Shown in pieces: positions 14,411-14,683 of a stretch of DNA of 14,683 nucleotides. Position 1 is the first letter of the stretch, and each line of letters starts with the position of its first letter. The stretch is from OLB11 sp044234005 (lineage in GTDB: Bacteria; Bacteroidota; Bacteroidia; Chitinophagales; Chitinophagaceae): NCBI GenBank assembly GCA_044234005.1, contig JBIIJE010000062.1:1-14683 (forward strand), read 5' to 3'. A program made the translations under genes and the position numbers. Below the pieces are notes generated by a model. That model was not told the DNA's origin. It saw only the letters and a program-made list of their open reading frames with translations, and ran no database searches.

Positions 14411-14683
14411 ATGAATGCATTACTTCTTGATTTTCTTAACAAAACTCATTTGTTTGGATTCTCAAAAACGCCAGATTCATTTGAAAGTAAAATTTCAAAG
14501 CTGAAAACATTAACGAGTGAATATACGAGTGTCATTATTACTTCTCGGCTTTCAAAGGCTCTTGAAATCAAAATGTTTAACCATGAAGGAAAAACCTTGT
14601 TTTCAAAATCCACAACAGTCAATCGTAATCGTGAAACTAAGGCGATAGCAATTCCTATATGCGATATTGTAAATGGCCTCTAT
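14411..14683 (+). CDS. Small protein resembling a T9SS sorting domain, no signal peptide (3' end cut by window)
   Basis: The frame is open for 91 codons from the ATG at 14411 to the right edge; an in-frame TGA at 14402-14404 fixes this as the earliest ATG. The N-terminus MNALLLDFLNKTHLFGF is not a convincing signal peptide. Residues 39-91 follow the strand pattern of a T9SS type A sorting domain: TSVIITSRLSKALEIKMFN, then HEGKTLFSKS, and IPICDIVNGLY at the edge, where sorting domains read I.LS.L.NGIY. The usual FPNP start of the domain is absent. If it ends soon after the edge, it would be a nearly stand-alone sorting-like domain of about 100 residues; a longer protein is also possible. The similarity is by eye and moderate. 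Confidence 0.6.
   Translation, partial: MNALLLDFLNKTHLFGFSKTPDSFESKISKLKTLTSEYTSVIITSRLSKALEIKMFNHEGKTLFSKSTTVNRNRETKAIAIPICDIVNGLY

Noticed and set aside
1..14683. CRISPR array, insertion sequence, integrase attachment site or prophage genes
   Set aside because: No regularly spaced direct repeats, transposase or integrase motifs were found, and the tRNA-His 3' end is not duplicated in the window as far as I can see.

Overview
The window looks like a chromosomal segment of a Bacteroidota (Bacteroidetes) bacterium. It is AT-rich. Its genes lack Shine-Dalgarno sequences, and several are preceded by the Bacteroidota -7 promoter element TAnnTTTG. One protein ends in a type IX secretion (T9SS) C-terminal sorting domain, a DUF4465 gene sits behind a cobalamin riboswitch, and Rho and ribosomal protein S20 have lineage-typical sequences with extra segments. 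I cannot name the genus. There is no phage, transposase, CRISPR array or rRNA.

Layout. 1-990 (minus strand): a cobalamin riboswitch and leader controlling a secreted DUF4465 protein that runs off the left edge. 1107-2432 (minus): ffh, the signal recognition particle GTPase. 2646-8567 (plus): an unrecognised exported protein with a very charged centre, then a tight run of prolyl oligopeptidase, M28 zinc peptidase and MFS transporter, closed by a hairpin that can terminate transcription from both sides. 8603-8677 (minus): tRNA-His. 8838-9455 (minus): trmH, apparently transcribed as a leaderless mRNA. 9685-11538 (plus): rho, with a long charged insertion and a C-rich, G-poor leader. 11576-13339 (plus): a DUF2341-like, glycine-rich T9SS cargo protein, then a terminator. 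13474-13797 (plus): rpsT and its terminator. 13847-14410: a long AT-rich gap. 14411 to the right edge (plus): the start of a small protein resembling a T9SS sorting domain but without a signal peptide.

How the parts relate. Core information genes (ffh, tRNA-His, trmH, rho, rpsT) alternate with envelope genes. The peptidase/transporter genes (3973-8567) lie 6 and 11 bases apart and are probably one transcript for handling peptides in the periplasm plus an inner-membrane exporter. The riboswitch-DUF4465 unit is predicted to be expressed under B12 limitation and to capture cobalamin at the cell surface.

Most of the window is conventional. The less ordinary signals are the riboswitch leader with a repeated aptamer segment, the rut-like rho leader, the leaderless trmH promoter, the charged orphan protein and the sorting-domain-like small protein at the right edge.
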